This document shows, one piece after another, positions 35,827 to 43,682 of a stretch of DNA of 57,592 nucleotides. The notes under the pieces were generated by a model. The model made no database searches. It worked only from the letters and a program-made list of their open reading frames with translations, and was not told the DNA's origin. The first letter of the stretch is position 1. Every line of letters starts with the position of its first letter. Source of the stretch: Nonomuraea longispora (lineage in GTDB: Bacteria; Actinomycetota; Actinomycetes; Streptosporangiales; Streptosporangiaceae); contig NZ_SMJZ01000022.1 of assembly GCF_004348345.1 (NCBI RefSeq), positions 1-57,592 on the forward strand. Reading direction: 5' to 3'. Made by a program: the position numbers and the translations under genes.

Positions 35827-36294
35827 TCACCGCCGGCTCTGCGCGTACGGCACACCAGAGCGCGCCGACTTGAGCAGGATCACCACCGCCTCGCCGAGCA
35901 GGCCGACGCCGACCGAGATCGGCATGGACCTGGCCTCCGGATTCATGCCGGCCGCCACCGCCAGCGCGCCGACGCCGAAGCCGGCCACCAGCGTGAGCGC
36001 CCAGACGACCAGCGTCCTGCCCGTGTAGCGCTGCCACAGGACCCCGCCTTTCTGGAACACGACGGTGGTGGCGGCGCGCAGGGCTCCGAAGGCGACACCG
36101 CACAGGCCCGTGACGACGAGCCACAGGAGGTCGGCCACCGACAGGTCGAGCTCGCGCAGCCCGTGGATCCCGATGACCACCATGATGAGCGGCAGCACGT
36201 AGACGTCCTTGGCGACGAGCGGCCGGCCGGCCAGGCGCGCGACCACGACGTACACGACGAGCCCGGCGACGATCAAAATTTTTAGCACGTCCAT
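35827..36294 (-). CDS. CcdC/DUF1453-like membrane protein
   Basis: The 155-residue protein has five hydrophobic helices: at about residues 4-20, 30-48, 52-72, 90-110 and 122-145. The layout fits the DUF1453 (CcdC-like) family; its function is unknown. ATG 36294 is preferred over 36306 because it lies 7 nt from a -10 element (TATGTT, 36302-36307 on the minus strand). The longer start would fall inside the operator shared with the divergent TetR gene. TetR control of this protein is the likely regulation. Confidence 0.7.
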   Translation of the reverse strand: MDVLKILIVAGLVVYVVVARLAGRPLVAKDVYVLPLIMVVIGIHGLRELDLSVADLLWLVVTGLCGVAFGALRAATTVVFQKGGVLWQRYTGRTLVVWALTLVAGFGVGALAVAAGMNPEARSMPISVGVGLLGEAVVILLKSARSGVPYAQSRR

Positions 36295-36301
36295 GCCAAA
36301 T

Positions 36302-36332
36302 AACATAGCAGGATCGTGCTATAAAGGACACC
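36302..36332. promoter_or_regulatory. Back-to-back leaderless promoters around a TetR operator
   Basis: ATAGCA-ggatcg-TGCTAT (36305-36322) is an exact inverted repeat. Its left end overlaps TATGTT (minus strand -10) and its right end overlaps TATAAA (36320-36325, plus strand -10). Each -10 is followed by exactly 7 nt and an ATG, so both mRNAs are probably leaderless and a TetR dimer bound here would block both polymerases. Confidence 0.7.
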
Positions 36333-36965
36333 ATGCCGAAGGTCGTCGATCCGGCCGCCCGCCGGGAAGAAGTGGTGGACGCGGTGTTCCGCGTCGTGCG
36401 GCGCGCGGGCTTCGAGCAGGCGTCGCTGCGCAACGTGGCCGAGGAGGCGGGGCTGGCCATCGGCTCGGTCCGGCACTATTTCGACGGCCACACCGACCTG
36501 ATGACGTTCGCGATGCGCGCCTCGATCGACCGGGTGAGCGCGCGGCTCATCGAGCGGCTGGGCCCGCTGCTCGCCGCGAGCGACCATGACCGGCGGGCGG
36601 AGGGCGTGGAGCCGATGTTGTCGGAGCTGCTGCCGCTCGACGAGGCCCGGCGCGACGAGGCGGCCGTCTGGCTGGCGTTCACGACGGCCGCCCGCACCCG
36701 GCCCGAGCTCCGGCCGCTCGCCCAGGAGGCGCACGACGGCATGCGCCGGCTCGTCAGGCGGATCATCGACGGCGTCGCCCGGCACCGGCCGCCGGGCACC
36801 CGGGTGGACCTGGAGGTGGACGCGGAGGTGGAGACCGAGCGGCTGGCCGCGCTGATCGACGGGCTCACTCTCGCGGGCGTGCTCCACCCCGACCGGATGA
36901 CGCCCGAGCTGATGCGCGACGCGCTACGCCGTCACCTCCAGACTCTCGCAGAACCACGTCCTTAG
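36333..36965 (+). CDS. TetR-family regulator
   Basis: The 210-residue protein has a helix-turn-helix near residues 10-55 (GFEQASLRNVAEEAGLAIGSVRHYFDGH) and a BetI/TetR_C_6-like C-terminal domain (VEPMLSELLPLDEARRDEAAVWLAF). The ATG lies 7 nt after TATAAA. The nearest operator is shared with the divergent CcdC-like gene, which is the likely target. The 3' end overlaps the converging monooxygenase by 42 bp. Confidence 0.87.
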   Translation: MPKVVDPAARREEVVDAVFRVVRRAGFEQASLRNVAEEAGLAIGSVRHYFDGHTDLMTFAMRASIDRVSARLIERLGPLLAASDHDRRAEGVEPMLSELLPLDEARRDEAAVWLAFTTAARTRPELRPLAQEAHDGMRRLVRRIIDGVARHRPPGTRVDLEVDAEVETERLAALIDGLTLAGVLHPDRMTPELMRDALRRHLQTLAEPRP

Positions 36966-38429
36966 CGCCTCGTCGAGCGTCCCTCCGGACCTCTCGCCGA
37001 GCGTGCCCGCCCAGGCCACGTAGCCGTCGGGACGTACGAGCACGGCGTCGGGCCCCTCCGACGGCACCACGTCGACCCGGCCGTGACGCACCCGCAGCCG
37101 CCCTTCCGGGTCGAGCAGGACCGGCCGGGCGCGGGCGGCGGGCCCGGCGGGCACGCCGGGCAGGAAGCGGCCGAGCAGCGGATGCGGCGGAGCGGGCATC
37201 GGATAGACCACGTCGGAGCCTGCCATCAGGGAGGCGATGCGCCGCCGGGCCGCCTCGTCGTCGAGCAGCTCGCCGAACACCGTGCGCAACGCCGTCACCT
37301 CGCCCCCGGGAGCGGTCAGCGCGAGCTGCGCCCGGGTGTGCAGCGCCACCCGCTCGGCGGCCGGGCGGCGCTCGCTCTCGTAGCTGTCGAGCAGCCGCGG
37401 CGGCGCCCATCCACGCACCTCGGCCGCGAGCTTCCAGGCCAGGTTCACGCCGTCCTGCAGGCCCACGTTGAGCCCGGGCGCGCCCATGGCCGAGTGGACG
37501 TGCGCGGCGTCGCCCGCCACGAACACCCGGCCCTCGCGGTAACGCTCGGCCACCCGCGTGTTGCGCCCGTTCAGCCGCCTGAGCACGTGCGGGCCCGCGC
37601 CCACGGGGCCGGAGAGCGGCAGGTCGGCGCCGGTCACACGGGCGAGGCCGGCACGCAGTTCGCCGATGGTCATCGGCACGTCGTCGCCCGGCGCCCCGGG
37701 CTCCCACTCCATCACGCTGATCATCAGCGTCCCCGGGCCCGCAGGCATCATCGCGTACGCGCCGCGCTCGGTGCGGTGCCAGGCGTAGAGCCCGAACGTG
37801 CCCGCGCCCGGCACCTCCAGCTCGGCCCGCTCCATCCGCAGCACCGCCCCCGGCACGCTGACGTGGGCGGCGCGGCTCACGACGTCGGCCGTCACCACGC
37901 CCGGGAAGCCGATGCCGGCGAGCCTGCGCACCGTGCTGTGCGCGCCGTCGCAGCCGACCAGGTAGCGGGTACGCAGCGCGCGGGGGCCCGCGGGCCCTTC
38001 GAGACGCACCGTGACGCCTTCGGAGTCCTGGTCGAAGCCGGTCAGCTCGTGCCCGCGCCCGATCCTGGCACCCAGCTCCAGCGCCCGCTTCTCGAACAGC
38101 TCCTCCAGCTCGGGCTGCCTGATGCCCATCCCGTGCAGCGGGTTGTCCTCCAGCCCCGACAGGTCCAGCGGCAGCGCGCCGAACACGAACGCGGGTATCG
38201 GAGCCTCATCGGCGGCGAGGCCTCGCCCGCGCAGGAGCCGTACGACCTGGCCGACGACGCCGTTGGCCTTGGGCTGGTCGCTGCGCTGCGGCAGGCGTTC
38301 GACGACGAGCGGCCGGACCCCGGCCAGGCTCAGCTCGCAGGCCAGCAGCAGCCCGTTGGGGCCGCCGCCGGCGATGACGACGTCACTGTCGAAGCCGATG
38401 GCGCTGTCGGTGGCGCTGTCGGTGTTCAT
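36924..38429 (-). CDS. FAD-dependent monooxygenase, PheA/TfdB (rifampicin monooxygenase-like)
   Basis: The 501-residue aromatic hydroxylase has GGGPNGLLLACEL as FAD motif, LVGCDGAHSTVRR as DG motif, and GDAAHVHSAMGAPGLNVGLQDGVNLAWKLA as the ribityl-binding region. A C-terminal thioredoxin-like domain completes the phenol-hydroxylase group. Relatives include rifampicin monooxygenase and polyketide hydroxylases, so detoxification or tailoring is plausible. Its start overlaps the upstream TetR stop (ATGA, 38426-38429), giving a TetR-monooxygenase operon that the regulator probably controls. Confidence 0.9.
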   Translation of the reverse strand: MNTDSATDSAIGFDSDVVIAGGGPNGLLLACELSLAGVRPLVVERLPQRSDQPKANGVVGQVVRLLRGRGLAADEAPIPAFVFGALPLDLSGLEDNPLHGMGIRQPELEELFEKRALELGARIGRGHELTGFDQDSEGVTVRLEGPAGPRALRTRYLVGCDGAHSTVRRLAGIGFPGVVTADVVSRAAHVSVPGAVLRMERAELEVPGAGTFGLYAWHRTERGAYAMMPAGPGTLMISVMEWEPGAPGDDVPMTIGELRAGLARVTGADLPLSGPVGAGPHVLRRLNGRNTRVAERYREGRVFVAGDAAHVHSAMGAPGLNVGLQDGVNLAWKLAAEVRGWAPPRLLDSYESERRPAAERVALHTRAQLALTAPGGEVTALRTVFGELLDDEAARRRIASLMAGSDVVYPMPAPPHPLLGRFLPGVPAGPAARARPVLLDPEGRLRVRHGRVDVVPSEGPDAVLVRPDGYVAWAGTLGERSGGTLDEALRTWFCESLEVTA

Positions 38430-39049
38430 GTCACGGGCTCCTCGGTGGGTGCGGGCAGTCCGGCCGCCAGCGCGCGCAAGGCGTCGCGCAGCAGTGGCGC
38501 CAGCGAGACCGGCGGGTCGGCGCGCAGCCAGTGGCCGACGGCCGCCTGCACGGCCGCGGTCGCGGCCGCGGCCACGAGATGGGGATAAAGGTCACGGGCA
38601 AGGTCGGTGCCGGTGCGCTCGGCCACGGCCGCGGCCAGAGCGCCGTCGGCGGCGAGGGCCACCCGCAACGTCTCGGCCCGCAGCGCGGGCTCCCTGGACA
38701 ACACCCGGATGCTCGCCAGCAGCTCGGGAGGCGGCGGCGAGCCGGCGTCACCCGCGTCCTGCTCCCACGGCCGCACCATGGCCTCCGTCAGCGCCTCCCA
38801 CAAGGGTTCCTCGGGAGGCCGGGCGCGCAGCACGGCCACCGACCGTTCGATGCGGTCGGTGTGGCGCGCGGCGATCGCCTCGTGCTTGCCGGTGAAGTAG
38901 TTGTTGAACGTCCTGGGCGAGACACCGGCCTCGGCGGCGATGTCGTCGACGCGGACGCCCTCCAGCCCGCGCTCCAGCGCGAGCCGGAGCGCGGACGCCA
39001 TCAGCGCCTCGCGTGTGGCACGCTTCTTCCGTTCCCTCAGCCCGTTCAC
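38426..39049 (-). CDS. TetR-family regulator co-transcribed with the monooxygenase
   Basis: The 207-residue protein starts NGLRERKKRATREAL, with the helix-turn-helix VDDIAAEAGVSPRTFNNYFTGKHEAI, a common actinobacterial TetR subfamily. GTG 39049 is favoured over a TTG at 39067 because it fits the family N-terminus; the ribosome site is not clear. It overlaps the monooxygenase start by 4 bp. An AT-rich palindrome lies 32 bp upstream and is the likely autoregulatory site. Confidence 0.85.
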   Translation of the reverse strand: MNGLRERKKRATREALMASALRLALERGLEGVRVDDIAAEAGVSPRTFNNYFTGKHEAIAARHTDRIERSVAVLRARPPEEPLWEALTEAMVRPWEQDAGDAGSPPPPELLASIRVLSREPALRAETLRVALAADGALAAAVAERTGTDLARDLYPHLVAAAATAAVQAAVGHWLRADPPVSLAPLLRDALRALAAGLPAPTEEPVT

Positions 39050-39364
39050 GGGAGCAGCCTGGAGCAAAATTACGGATTAAGCAAATTTGCAGGATGCGCA
39101 CTTTCTGTTGCGAACATGCGTTCTACGTCGATGGGAGATACTCCTCACGTCCGGCACAACGTCTCTCCAGAACCCGATACGGTGCGCACAACGCGTAACA
39201 TCGTCGAACCACCAAAGTCAGCCTGAGAAGTCATGCTCAATTAATGAGAACCCGTTTAGCGTGTGATAAGGCTGGTTAGCTGCAGGCTGCGGACACCCCG
39301 TAAGCGACACACCGACGCAGGGCCGCGGGATGCGGATGCGTCTACAACAAGTCAGGATGGATTT
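39050..39364. promoter_or_regulatory. 315-bp divergent control region, with AT-rich palindrome
   Basis: GCAAATTTGC (39081-39090) is a perfect 10-bp palindrome, with a related GCAAAATT at 39064-39071, so GCAAA(N)TT repeats flank ATTACGGATTAA. This is unusually AT-rich for the window and sits where the TetR promoter should be. The right half, towards the SQD1-like gene, is of lower GC content than its surroundings and has AGGATGG as ribosome site before ATG 39365. I see no gene in it. Confidence 0.5.
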
Positions 39365-40534
39365 ATGCGGATCTTGGTCCTCGGCGGCGACGGATACCTC
39401 GGATGGCCGACGGCCCTCCACCTGTCGCAATGCGGCCATGAGGTGGCGGTCGCCGACAACTTCGTACGCCGTCAGTACGACCTCGAACTCGGCGTGGACA
39501 GCCTCGTACCGATCGCATCGCTGCACACCCGCGTCACGGCGTGGCAGGAGCGAACCGGCAAGACGATCGAGATGTTCGTCGGCGACCTCATGGACGCCGA
39601 CTTCACGTACGGGATGATCCGCGACTTCCGCCCCGACGCCGTGGTGCACTTCGCCGAGCAGCGAGCCGCCCCCTACTCGATGATCGACCGCAAGCACGCG
39701 GTCTACACGCAGACCAACAACGTCGTCGGCACGCTCAACCTGCTCTACGCGATCGCCGAGATCGACCCGGAGATCCACCTGGTCAAGCTCGGCACGATGG
39801 GCGAATACGGCACGCCCAACATCGACATCGAGGAGGGCTGGCTGGAGCTGGAGCACAAGGGGCGCAGGGACCGGGTGCTCTACCCCAAGCGGCCCGGCTC
39901 GTTCTACCACCTGTCCAAGGTGCACGACAGCCACAACATGGAGTTCGCCTGTCGCATCTGGGGCCTGCGCGCCACCGACCTCAACCAGGGCGTGGTCTAC
40001 GGCCAGGAGACGCCCGAGACCACGCTGGACGACCGGCTGGCCACCCGGTTCGACTACGACGCCGTCTTCGGCACCGTGCTCAACCGGTTCGTCATCCAGG
40101 CGGTGCTCGGCCACCCCCTGACGGTCTACGGCTCCGGCACCCAGACCCGCGGCATCATCGACATCCGCGACACGGTCCGCTGCATCCAGCTCGCCTGCGA
40201 GAACCCGGCGGACCGCGGCGAGTTCCGGGTGTTCAACCAGATGACCGAGTCCATGTCGGTCAGCGACATCGCCACCACGGTTTCCGAGTCCTTCCCCGGC
40301 GAGGTGACGATCGACAACCTCGACAACCCCCGCGTCGAGAAGGAGGAGCACTACTACAAGGTGACCCACACCGGCCTGGTGGAGCTCGGGCTCGTTCCGC
40401 ACCTGCTGTCCGACACGCTCATCACGTCGCTGTTCGACGTCGCCAAGCGCCACGTCGACCGGGTCCGCGAGGAGGCACTTCTGCCGGGCGTCAACTGGCG
40501 CAACCCAGGGGCGGAGCGCACCAGTGAGCGCTGA
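39365..40534 (+). CDS. UDP-sulfoquinovose synthase-like (SQD1/SqdB/Agl3 family)
   Basis: The 389-residue extended SDR starts with RILVLGGDGYLGWPTALHLS (NAD fold). The residues known to be catalytic in plant SQD1 are present at equivalent spacing: Thr144 in LGTMGEYGTP, Tyr181 and Lys185 in YHLSKVHDSHN. FAEQRAAPYSMIDR, DLNQGVVYG, DYDAVFGTVLNRF and LTVYGSG also match the SQD1 family. SQD1 converts UDP-glucose and sulfite to UDP-sulfoquinovose for sulfolipid or, in archaea, S-layer glycan. No SqdX-type glycosyltransferase is adjacent, so the sugar may go to the neighbouring GT2/GtrA/GT-C system. An alternative NDP-sugar product without sulfite cannot be ruled out. It overlaps the next gene by 11 bp. 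Confidence 0.83.
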   Translation: MRILVLGGDGYLGWPTALHLSQCGHEVAVADNFVRRQYDLELGVDSLVPIASLHTRVTAWQERTGKTIEMFVGDLMDADFTYGMIRDFRPDAVVHFAEQRAAPYSMIDRKHAVYTQTNNVVGTLNLLYAIAEIDPEIHLVKLGTMGEYGTPNIDIEEGWLELEHKGRRDRVLYPKRPGSFYHLSKVHDSHNMEFACRIWGLRATDLNQGVVYGQETPETTLDDRLATRFDYDAVFGTVLNRFVIQAVLGHPLTVYGSGTQTRGIIDIRDTVRCIQLACENPADRGEFRVFNQMTESMSVSDIATTVSESFPGEVTIDNLDNPRVEKEEHYYKVTHTGLVELGLVPHLLSDTLITSLFDVAKRHVDRVREEALLPGVNWRNPGAERTSER

Positions 40535-41273
40535 GGAGGGGGCCTTCGCCCGCGCCACCGGCCGTACGGCCGAGCGCGAGGACGGCGGCCCCGACAAGCC
40601 CCGCTACCGCCGCTACCAGTACGACCTGATCGCCCCTCATTGCGGACGCAGCGTGCTGGAGGTGGGAGCGGGGCTGGGCGAGTTCGCCGCGCAGTTCACC
40701 GGCCTTGAGCGGCTGGTCGTCACCGACGTCGACCCCGACGCGGTCGGGCTGCTCAAAGACCGTTTCGCCAGCGCCTCCGAGGTCGAGGCCATGCAGTTCG
40801 ACCTCTCCTCCGGCGCGCGGCTGGAACGGCCGGTCGAGACGGTGATCGCCATCAACGTGCTCGAACACTTCGAGGACGACGCCGAGATTCTCAGGCAACT
40901 GGCCGGTTCGGTCACGCCGGGCGGCACGATCGTGCTCTGGGTGCCCGCCTACATGAGCCTGTACGGCGAGTTCGACCGCAAGGTCGGCCACTTCCGCCGC
41001 TACACGCCCGCCACCCTGCGCGACGCCGCCCGTCGTGCGGGGCTCGGCGTGACGCTGGCCAGGCCGGTCAACCTGCTGGGCGGGCTCGCCTGGTGGGCTG
41101 CGGTGCGCATGGGCAAGGCGGGCTCGCCGAAGGCGGGCGCGGTCGGCCTGTACGACAAGGTCATCGTGCCGGTCACCCGGGTGCTCGACCGGGCGCTGCC
41201 GATCCCCTTCGGCCAGTCGGTGCTCGGTGTGCTCCGCGTGCCTCACGACGGGGAGCGCACGACCCGTGATTGA
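40524..41273 (+). CDS. Class I SAM-dependent methyltransferase of the glycan cluster
   Basis: The 249-residue protein has the SAM loop VLEVGAGLGEFAAQF, VVTDVDPDAVGLL and AINVLEHFEDDAEILRQL, then YMSLYGEFDRKVGHFRRYTPATL. That last block is typical of methyltransferases encoded with GT2 glycosyltransferases. Likely substrate is a sugar hydroxyl or lipid-linked sugar, by context only. The GTG start at 40524 lies inside the SQD1-like gene's last codons, so the two are translationally coupled. The stop overlaps the GtrA start. Confidence 0.8.
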   Translation: MSAEEGAFARATGRTAEREDGGPDKPRYRRYQYDLIAPHCGRSVLEVGAGLGEFAAQFTGLERLVVTDVDPDAVGLLKDRFASASEVEAMQFDLSSGARLERPVETVIAINVLEHFEDDAEILRQLAGSVTPGGTIVLWVPAYMSLYGEFDRKVGHFRRYTPATLRDAARRAGLGVTLARPVNLLGGLAWWAAVRMGKAGSPKAGAVGLYDKVIVPVTRVLDRALPIPFGQSVLGVLRVPHDGERTTRD

Positions 41274-41847
41274 CCTACGCGGCTTCCTCCGTGGCACGCT
41301 GCCACGCATCTTCACGCGCTACACGCTCGGCTCTGTGGCCGCGGCCGTGGTGAGCGAGGTGACGCTGCTGGTGTCCTACGGTCAGGGGCTACTCGGAGCC
41401 CAGGCGGCCGCGGTGGCCGCCTGGGCCCTGGGCGCGGTGACCAACTACGTGCTCGCCCGCCGCTGGGCGTGGCAGCGCCGCGGACGTCCCCGGGTGCTGC
41501 GCGAGCTGCTGCCGTTCTGGGTGACGTCGGTGACGGGGCTGCTGCTCACCACGTGGGCGACCGGAGTCGCCCACGATGTCGGGCCCCGGCTGTTCGCCAC
41601 CGACGGGGCGCGCGTGCTGTTCGTGGGCGCGGTCTTCCTCGGGGTCTACGGCGTGCTGTTCCTGGCGAAGTTCTGCTTCTTCCACTACTTCGTCTTCGCC
41701 GACCCCCGCGCGGGCTCCGCCGGCGAGGCGGACGACGATGAGGAGGCGGACCCCGGTGACGCCGACGGCCCCGAAGCCATGGACGGCCCGGACGGCGCGG
41801 CGCCGCGGCGCTCCCGCAGCCAGGTGCCGAGCACCACACGCAAATAG
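41266..41847 (+). CDS. GtrA-family membrane protein (polyprenyl-phosphate-sugar flippase)
   Basis: The 193-residue protein has four membrane helices at about residues 12-35 (FTRYTLGSVAAAVVSEVTLLV), 40-60, 80-100 and 115-145, ending FLAKFCFFHYFVFAD, a GtrA hallmark. It then has a 48-residue acidic, low-complexity tail (DDDEEADPGDADG) not expected in the family. GtrA proteins are thought to flip polyprenyl-phosphate sugars. The GTG at 41266 overlaps the methyltransferase stop; the earlier GTG at 41227 would lie deep in that gene. Its last 163 bp overlap the opposite-strand GT2 gene. Confidence 0.85.
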   Translation: MIDLRGFLRGTLPRIFTRYTLGSVAAAVVSEVTLLVSYGQGLLGAQAAAVAAWALGAVTNYVLARRWAWQRRGRPRVLRELLPFWVTSVTGLLLTTWATGVAHDVGPRLFATDGARVLFVGAVFLGVYGVLFLAKFCFFHYFVFADPRAGSAGEADDDEEADPGDADGPEAMDGPDGAAPRRSRSQVPSTTRK

Positions 41848-42578
41848 CGGTAACCGTAGACCAGGTTGCCGCCCTTCTTGGTCGTGCCGGCGACGCGCAA
41901 CCGCATCGTCGCCGGCACCTCCACCACCTTGTAGCCCCGCGAGATGACGCCGATGAGCAGCTCGGACGACTGATACTGCGGCTGCTTCAGCGTGACGGCC
42001 CCGGTGACCTCGGCGCGCATCGCGCGCATGCCGAACGAGGTGTCGGTGATGCGCTGCCCGGTCAGCAGACTGATCATCCGGGCGAAGACGTGCACGCCCA
42101 GGCGGCGCACACGGTCGTAGGTCTCCTGGCGTCCCAGCACCCGCGAGCCCGTGACGAAGTCGGCCTCCCCCCGCAGCACCGGAGTCAGGATGCGCTCGAT
42201 GTCGGCCGGGTCGTACTGTCCGTCGGCGTCGGTGGTCACGATGTAGCGGGCGCCGCCCGCCCTGGCGATGCGGTAGCCCAGCCGCAGGGCCGCGCCCTGC
42301 CCCCGGTTGACGGGGACGTCGCAGACCAGCGCGCCGGCCTTGCGGGCCACGGCCGCCGTGTCGTCGGAGGCGCCGTCGACGACCACGACGGTCGCCGTGT
42401 CGTGCCCCGCGATGACGGCCGGGATCGCGCTGACCACGTCGCCGATCCCGCGCTCCTCGTTGTAGGCGGCGATGACGATCGCGATGGGGGGAAGATCGCC
42501 GCCGTGCTCGGCGGTGAACTCCGCCAGCGCGGCGGCGTCGACCCGCGCGTCGGTGTTCGCCATGTGATCGGCGGTCAT
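41685..42578 (-). CDS. GT2 glycosyltransferase, polyprenyl-phosphate sugar synthase-like
   Basis: The 297-residue protein has IAIVIAAYNEERGIGDVV as the GT-A start, VVVVDGASDDT, the metal motif TTDADGQYDP, and ITDTSFGMRAM, like DPM1-type synthases that move a sugar from a nucleotide to polyprenyl phosphate. It has no membrane helices. The last 38 residues are Ser/Pro/Ala-rich low complexity. ATG 42578 has GGAGGG upstream and overlaps the epimerase stop by 4 bp (ATGA), making a two-gene minus-strand operon. It is the natural partner of GtrA, which accepts such lipid-linked sugars. Confidence 0.85.
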   Translation of the reverse strand: MTADHMANTDARVDAAALAEFTAEHGGDLPPIAIVIAAYNEERGIGDVVSAIPAVIAGHDTATVVVVDGASDDTAAVARKAGALVCDVPVNRGQGAALRLGYRIARAGGARYIVTTDADGQYDPADIERILTPVLRGEADFVTGSRVLGRQETYDRVRRLGVHVFARMISLLTGQRITDTSFGMRAMRAEVTGAVTLKQPQYQSSELLIGVISRGYKVVEVPATMRLRVAGTTKKGGNLVYGYRYLRVVLGTWLRERRGAAPSGPSMASGPSASPGSASSSSSASPAEPARGSAKTK

Positions 42579-43501
42579 GCTTGGCCCTCCACACCACCCG
42601 GCGCGAAGTCCGGCCACACGGTCGGCAGGCCGGTGGTCAGATCGTGCCGTGGTTCGTACCCGAGTGTCTTGGCCAGCGACGTGTCGAGCACGACCGCCGG
42701 CATCTCTCCTTGCTTGGCGGCGACGTGCTCGACCGGGATCGGCGCCCCGGTGACCTCGCGTGCCGCCTCGATCAGCTCGTTCACGCTCACAGAACGCCCT
42801 GAGCCGACGACCAGGGGGCCGTTGTGGCCCGTGCGCCAGGCAACCTGGACGGCCTGGACGATGTCGTCCACGTGGACGTAGTCGCGCAACTGGGTGCCGT
42901 CGCCGTACACCTGGACGCCGGCGCCCTCGGCGGCGGCGCGCATCAGCCGGGGCACAAAGCTGTCCTTGTGACCCATGCCCTGGCCGTAGACATTGGCGAA
43001 ACGCAGCGCGCAGGCCTGCATGCCATAGACGCCGGAGTAGGCGCTCAGCAACATCTCACCCGCGGCCTTGGTCGCGCCGTAGGGAGTCAGCGGGCGCAGC
43101 GCCTGCCATTCGGTGATGGGCGCGCTGCCCACGTCGCCCGTCACGGCGTTGGTGGAGGCCAACGTGAACCTGGGCACCTCCCGCTCGCGGGCCAGTTCGA
43201 GCAGCCCCGCGGTCGCCGCGACGTTCACCTCATACGTACCCGCGGGGTCCTCGACCGAACGCAACACCGACGTGACCGCCGCAAGGTGCACGACACCGTC
43301 GAGCCCCGCGGACACGGCCTCGCCCCGGACCCCCGGGTCGCGCAGATCTCCGACCACAGAGCGCACCTCGGGGTCGGGATGGGCGTTCAGATCAGCCACC
43401 ACGACCTCGGCACCTTCTGCGAGCAGAGTGGCGACCAGGCGTCTGCCGATGAAGCCTGACCCTCCCGTGACCAGCACACGAGCTCCGGCGAACTCCGACA
43501 T
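42575..43501 (-). CDS. NAD-dependent sugar epimerase/dehydratase (extended SDR)
   Basis: The 308-residue protein has VLVTGGSGFIGRRL at the N-terminus, HLAAVTSV, the catalytic YGATK and RFANVYGQGM. These are UDP-glucose 4-epimerase-type blocks, with substrate-binding residues consistent with a UDP-hexose. It may supply a second nucleotide sugar, or epimerise the product of the SQD1-like enzyme. It is co-transcribed with the GT2 gene through an ATGA overlap. Exact sugar unknown. Confidence 0.85.
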   Translation of the reverse strand: MSEFAGARVLVTGGSGFIGRRLVATLLAEGAEVVVADLNAHPDPEVRSVVGDLRDPGVRGEAVSAGLDGVVHLAAVTSVLRSVEDPAGTYEVNVAATAGLLELAREREVPRFTLASTNAVTGDVGSAPITEWQALRPLTPYGATKAAGEMLLSAYSGVYGMQACALRFANVYGQGMGHKDSFVPRLMRAAAEGAGVQVYGDGTQLRDYVHVDDIVQAVQVAWRTGHNGPLVVGSGRSVSVNELIEAAREVTGAPIPVEHVAAKQGEMPAVVLDTSLAKTLGYEPRHDLTTGLPTVWPDFAPGGVEGQA

Positions 43502-43682
43502 TCGCCGCTCCTTTCGCTTGACGTTCTGCAGACCCTACCGGCGCAACCTGTAGATTCGCTCCATCCGGCTGCCCAGGTTCGGAGTGTTCAGACGCATCGC
43601 ACGGAGCCGGGGAGCACATCGCGTACGCTACGGTTTTCGCATCCTGTGATCGTGGCAGCCGAGATCGGAGCAACCCCATGGA

